Assembly (NCBI RefSeq): GCF_000278725.1
Contig: NZ_ALCA01000062.1
Location: 1 to 15,597, forward strand
Length of the DNA: 15,597 nt
From: Actinomyces sp. ICM47
GTDB taxonomy: Bacteria; Actinomycetota; Actinomycetes; Actinomycetales; Actinomycetaceae
Direction of reading: 5' to 3'
A model generated the notes under the pieces. That model made no database searches. It saw only the letters and a list, made by a program, of their open reading frames with translations, and was not told the origin of the DNA. The position numbers and the translations under genes are program-made. This document shows positions 14,915-15,597 of this stretch, piece after piece. Numbering within the stretch: position 1 is the stretch's first letter; the number at the start of each line of letters is the position of its first letter.

Positions 14915-14928
14915 GGAAGGAAACGACC

Positions 14929-15558
14929 ATGACTACCCCCAACAACGACGCGACCAGCGAGTTCACCGGGACCGACGTCACCTCGCGCTACCCCGAACTG
15001 GATGTGACGAGCACGCTGCCCACGACCCCGGAACCGACCCTGGAGATGCCCTCCACTGATCCGCTCGCGATCTTCCACGAGGAGGAGGGGGCCACTGCAT
15101 CTGGGAGTCGCACAGCCTTCGATCCGGCGTTCACGGGTGAGACGACGGCGCCTGCGGCTGCTACGTCCCCCGGGGCCTCCCAGCCCGAGGCCGGGGCTGG
15201 TTCGCGCTCACAGGACCCCTCGGGGGCACACTCCGGGGCGACGGGAACGGGGCCGGGCGCTTCGGGCGCACAGACGTGGAGCGCACCCGCCTGGCCCGTC
15301 AACTATCACGACCTGCCCGAGGCACCCAGCAGGGGTGTGCGCGTCGGCGCGTTCGTCTGGGCGCTCCTCGTGTGCATGGTCGGCGCGTTCCTGATCGCCG
15401 AAGCCTACATCACGACCTTCAACCTGCCTGTTCTCGGCATCAGTGCCGTCGCGGCCCTCGGCGTCATCCTGATTCTGACCGCGATCTTCTCCGGTCGTTC
15501 AAAGAAGTCTCGTGGCAGCCAGTCCACGAGTGCCGCCGACGCGATCCGTACGCAGTAG
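14929..15558 (+). CDS. Two-TM protein with long disordered N-terminus, PspC-operon partner
   Basis: 209 aa from the ATG at 14929, preceded by GAGGAAGGA at good spacing and only 14 bp after the PspC gene, so the two are co-transcribed. Residues 1-135 are rich in Thr, Pro, Ser, Ala and Gly, with several acidic stretches and no recognisable fold. Two hydrophobic helices follow (about 142-165, VGAFVWALLVCMVGAFLIAEAYI; and about 169-190, VLGISAVAALGVILILTAIF), joined by a short turn, then a basic tail (GRSKKSRG). By the positive-inside rule both ends are probably cytosolic. The sequence ties it to no named family that I know. Its position suggests an accessory subunit of the PspC system. Confidence 0.8.
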   Translation: MTTPNNDATSEFTGTDVTSRYPELDVTSTLPTTPEPTLEMPSTDPLAIFHEEEGATASGSRTAFDPAFTGETTAPAAATSPGASQPEAGAGSRSQDPSGAHSGATGTGPGASGAQTWSAPAWPVNYHDLPEAPSRGVRVGAFVWALLVCMVGAFLIAEAYITTFNLPVLGISAVAALGVILILTAIFSGRSKKSRGSQSTSAADAIRTQ

Positions 15559-15564
15559 CTCACG

Positions 15565-15579
15565 CGCCGCTCAGCGGCG
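15565..15579 (+). terminator. Possible short hairpin terminator
   Basis: CGCCGC (15565-15570) and GCGGCG (15574-15579) form a 6-bp stem with a TCA loop, 6 nt after the stop codon of the last gene. It is followed by TTG without a longer T-run. The position is right for a terminator but the stem is short, and the window ends soon after. Confidence 0.45.
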
Positions 15580-15597
15580 TTGCATAAGGGGTGGGTC

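Overview
The window looks like chromosomal core sequence from a high-GC actinobacterium, most likely in the Actinomycetaceae (Actinomyces/Schaalia-like). The reasons are very GC-rich third codon positions, GTG starts beside ATG, hairpin terminators without U-tracts, a 'PurH RHF' C-terminus, and a gene order resembling the actinobacterial block pcrA/uvrD1 - sucC - sucD - DUF6350 membrane protein - (purN) - purH. The genus is inferred from style and gene order, not from a database match.

Left block, minus strand, transcribed right to left. sucC (4559-5746) and sucD (3611-4531) form a tight two-gene operon for succinyl-CoA synthetase and end at a 14-bp perfect hairpin (3553-3599). A DUF6350/PerM-like multi-pass membrane protein follows (1978-3537), then purH (24-1865). 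The 112-bp gap before purH is filled by what I read as a ZTP/ZMP (pfl) riboswitch. It would sense the substrate of PurH. purN, which often sits in this gap in relatives, is absent.

Middle. A roughly 760-bp stretch between sucC and pcrA (5747-6508) has no convincing gene but much structure: an inverted repeat beside a -10-like box, a compound hairpin, a 20-bp-period repeat array followed by an inverted copy of the same array, and a 13-bp perfect inverted repeat. pcrA (6509-9400) encodes a UvrD-family helicase with an acidic N-terminal extension, a Pro/Ala/Ser-rich insertion carrying 18-bp tandem repeats, and a C-terminal Tudor-like domain. Upstream of it lies a DUF1846/UPF0371 gene (9570-11060) with its own strong terminator hairpin.

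Right block. A NarL-type response regulator (11194-11844) overlaps by 4 nt a sensor kinase with an N-terminal PspC domain (11841-13133). Divergently, a PspC-domain membrane protein with a predicted exported beta-rich domain (13292-14914) is followed 14 bp later by a two-TM Pro/Ser/Thr/Ala-rich protein (14929-15558). The space between the two arms holds two strong palindromes. The four genes look like one PspC/LiaRS-type envelope-stress module. The two PspC proteins share the short linker motif PHPGWTPP.

No tRNA, rRNA, CRISPR array, insertion sequence or phage gene was recognised.
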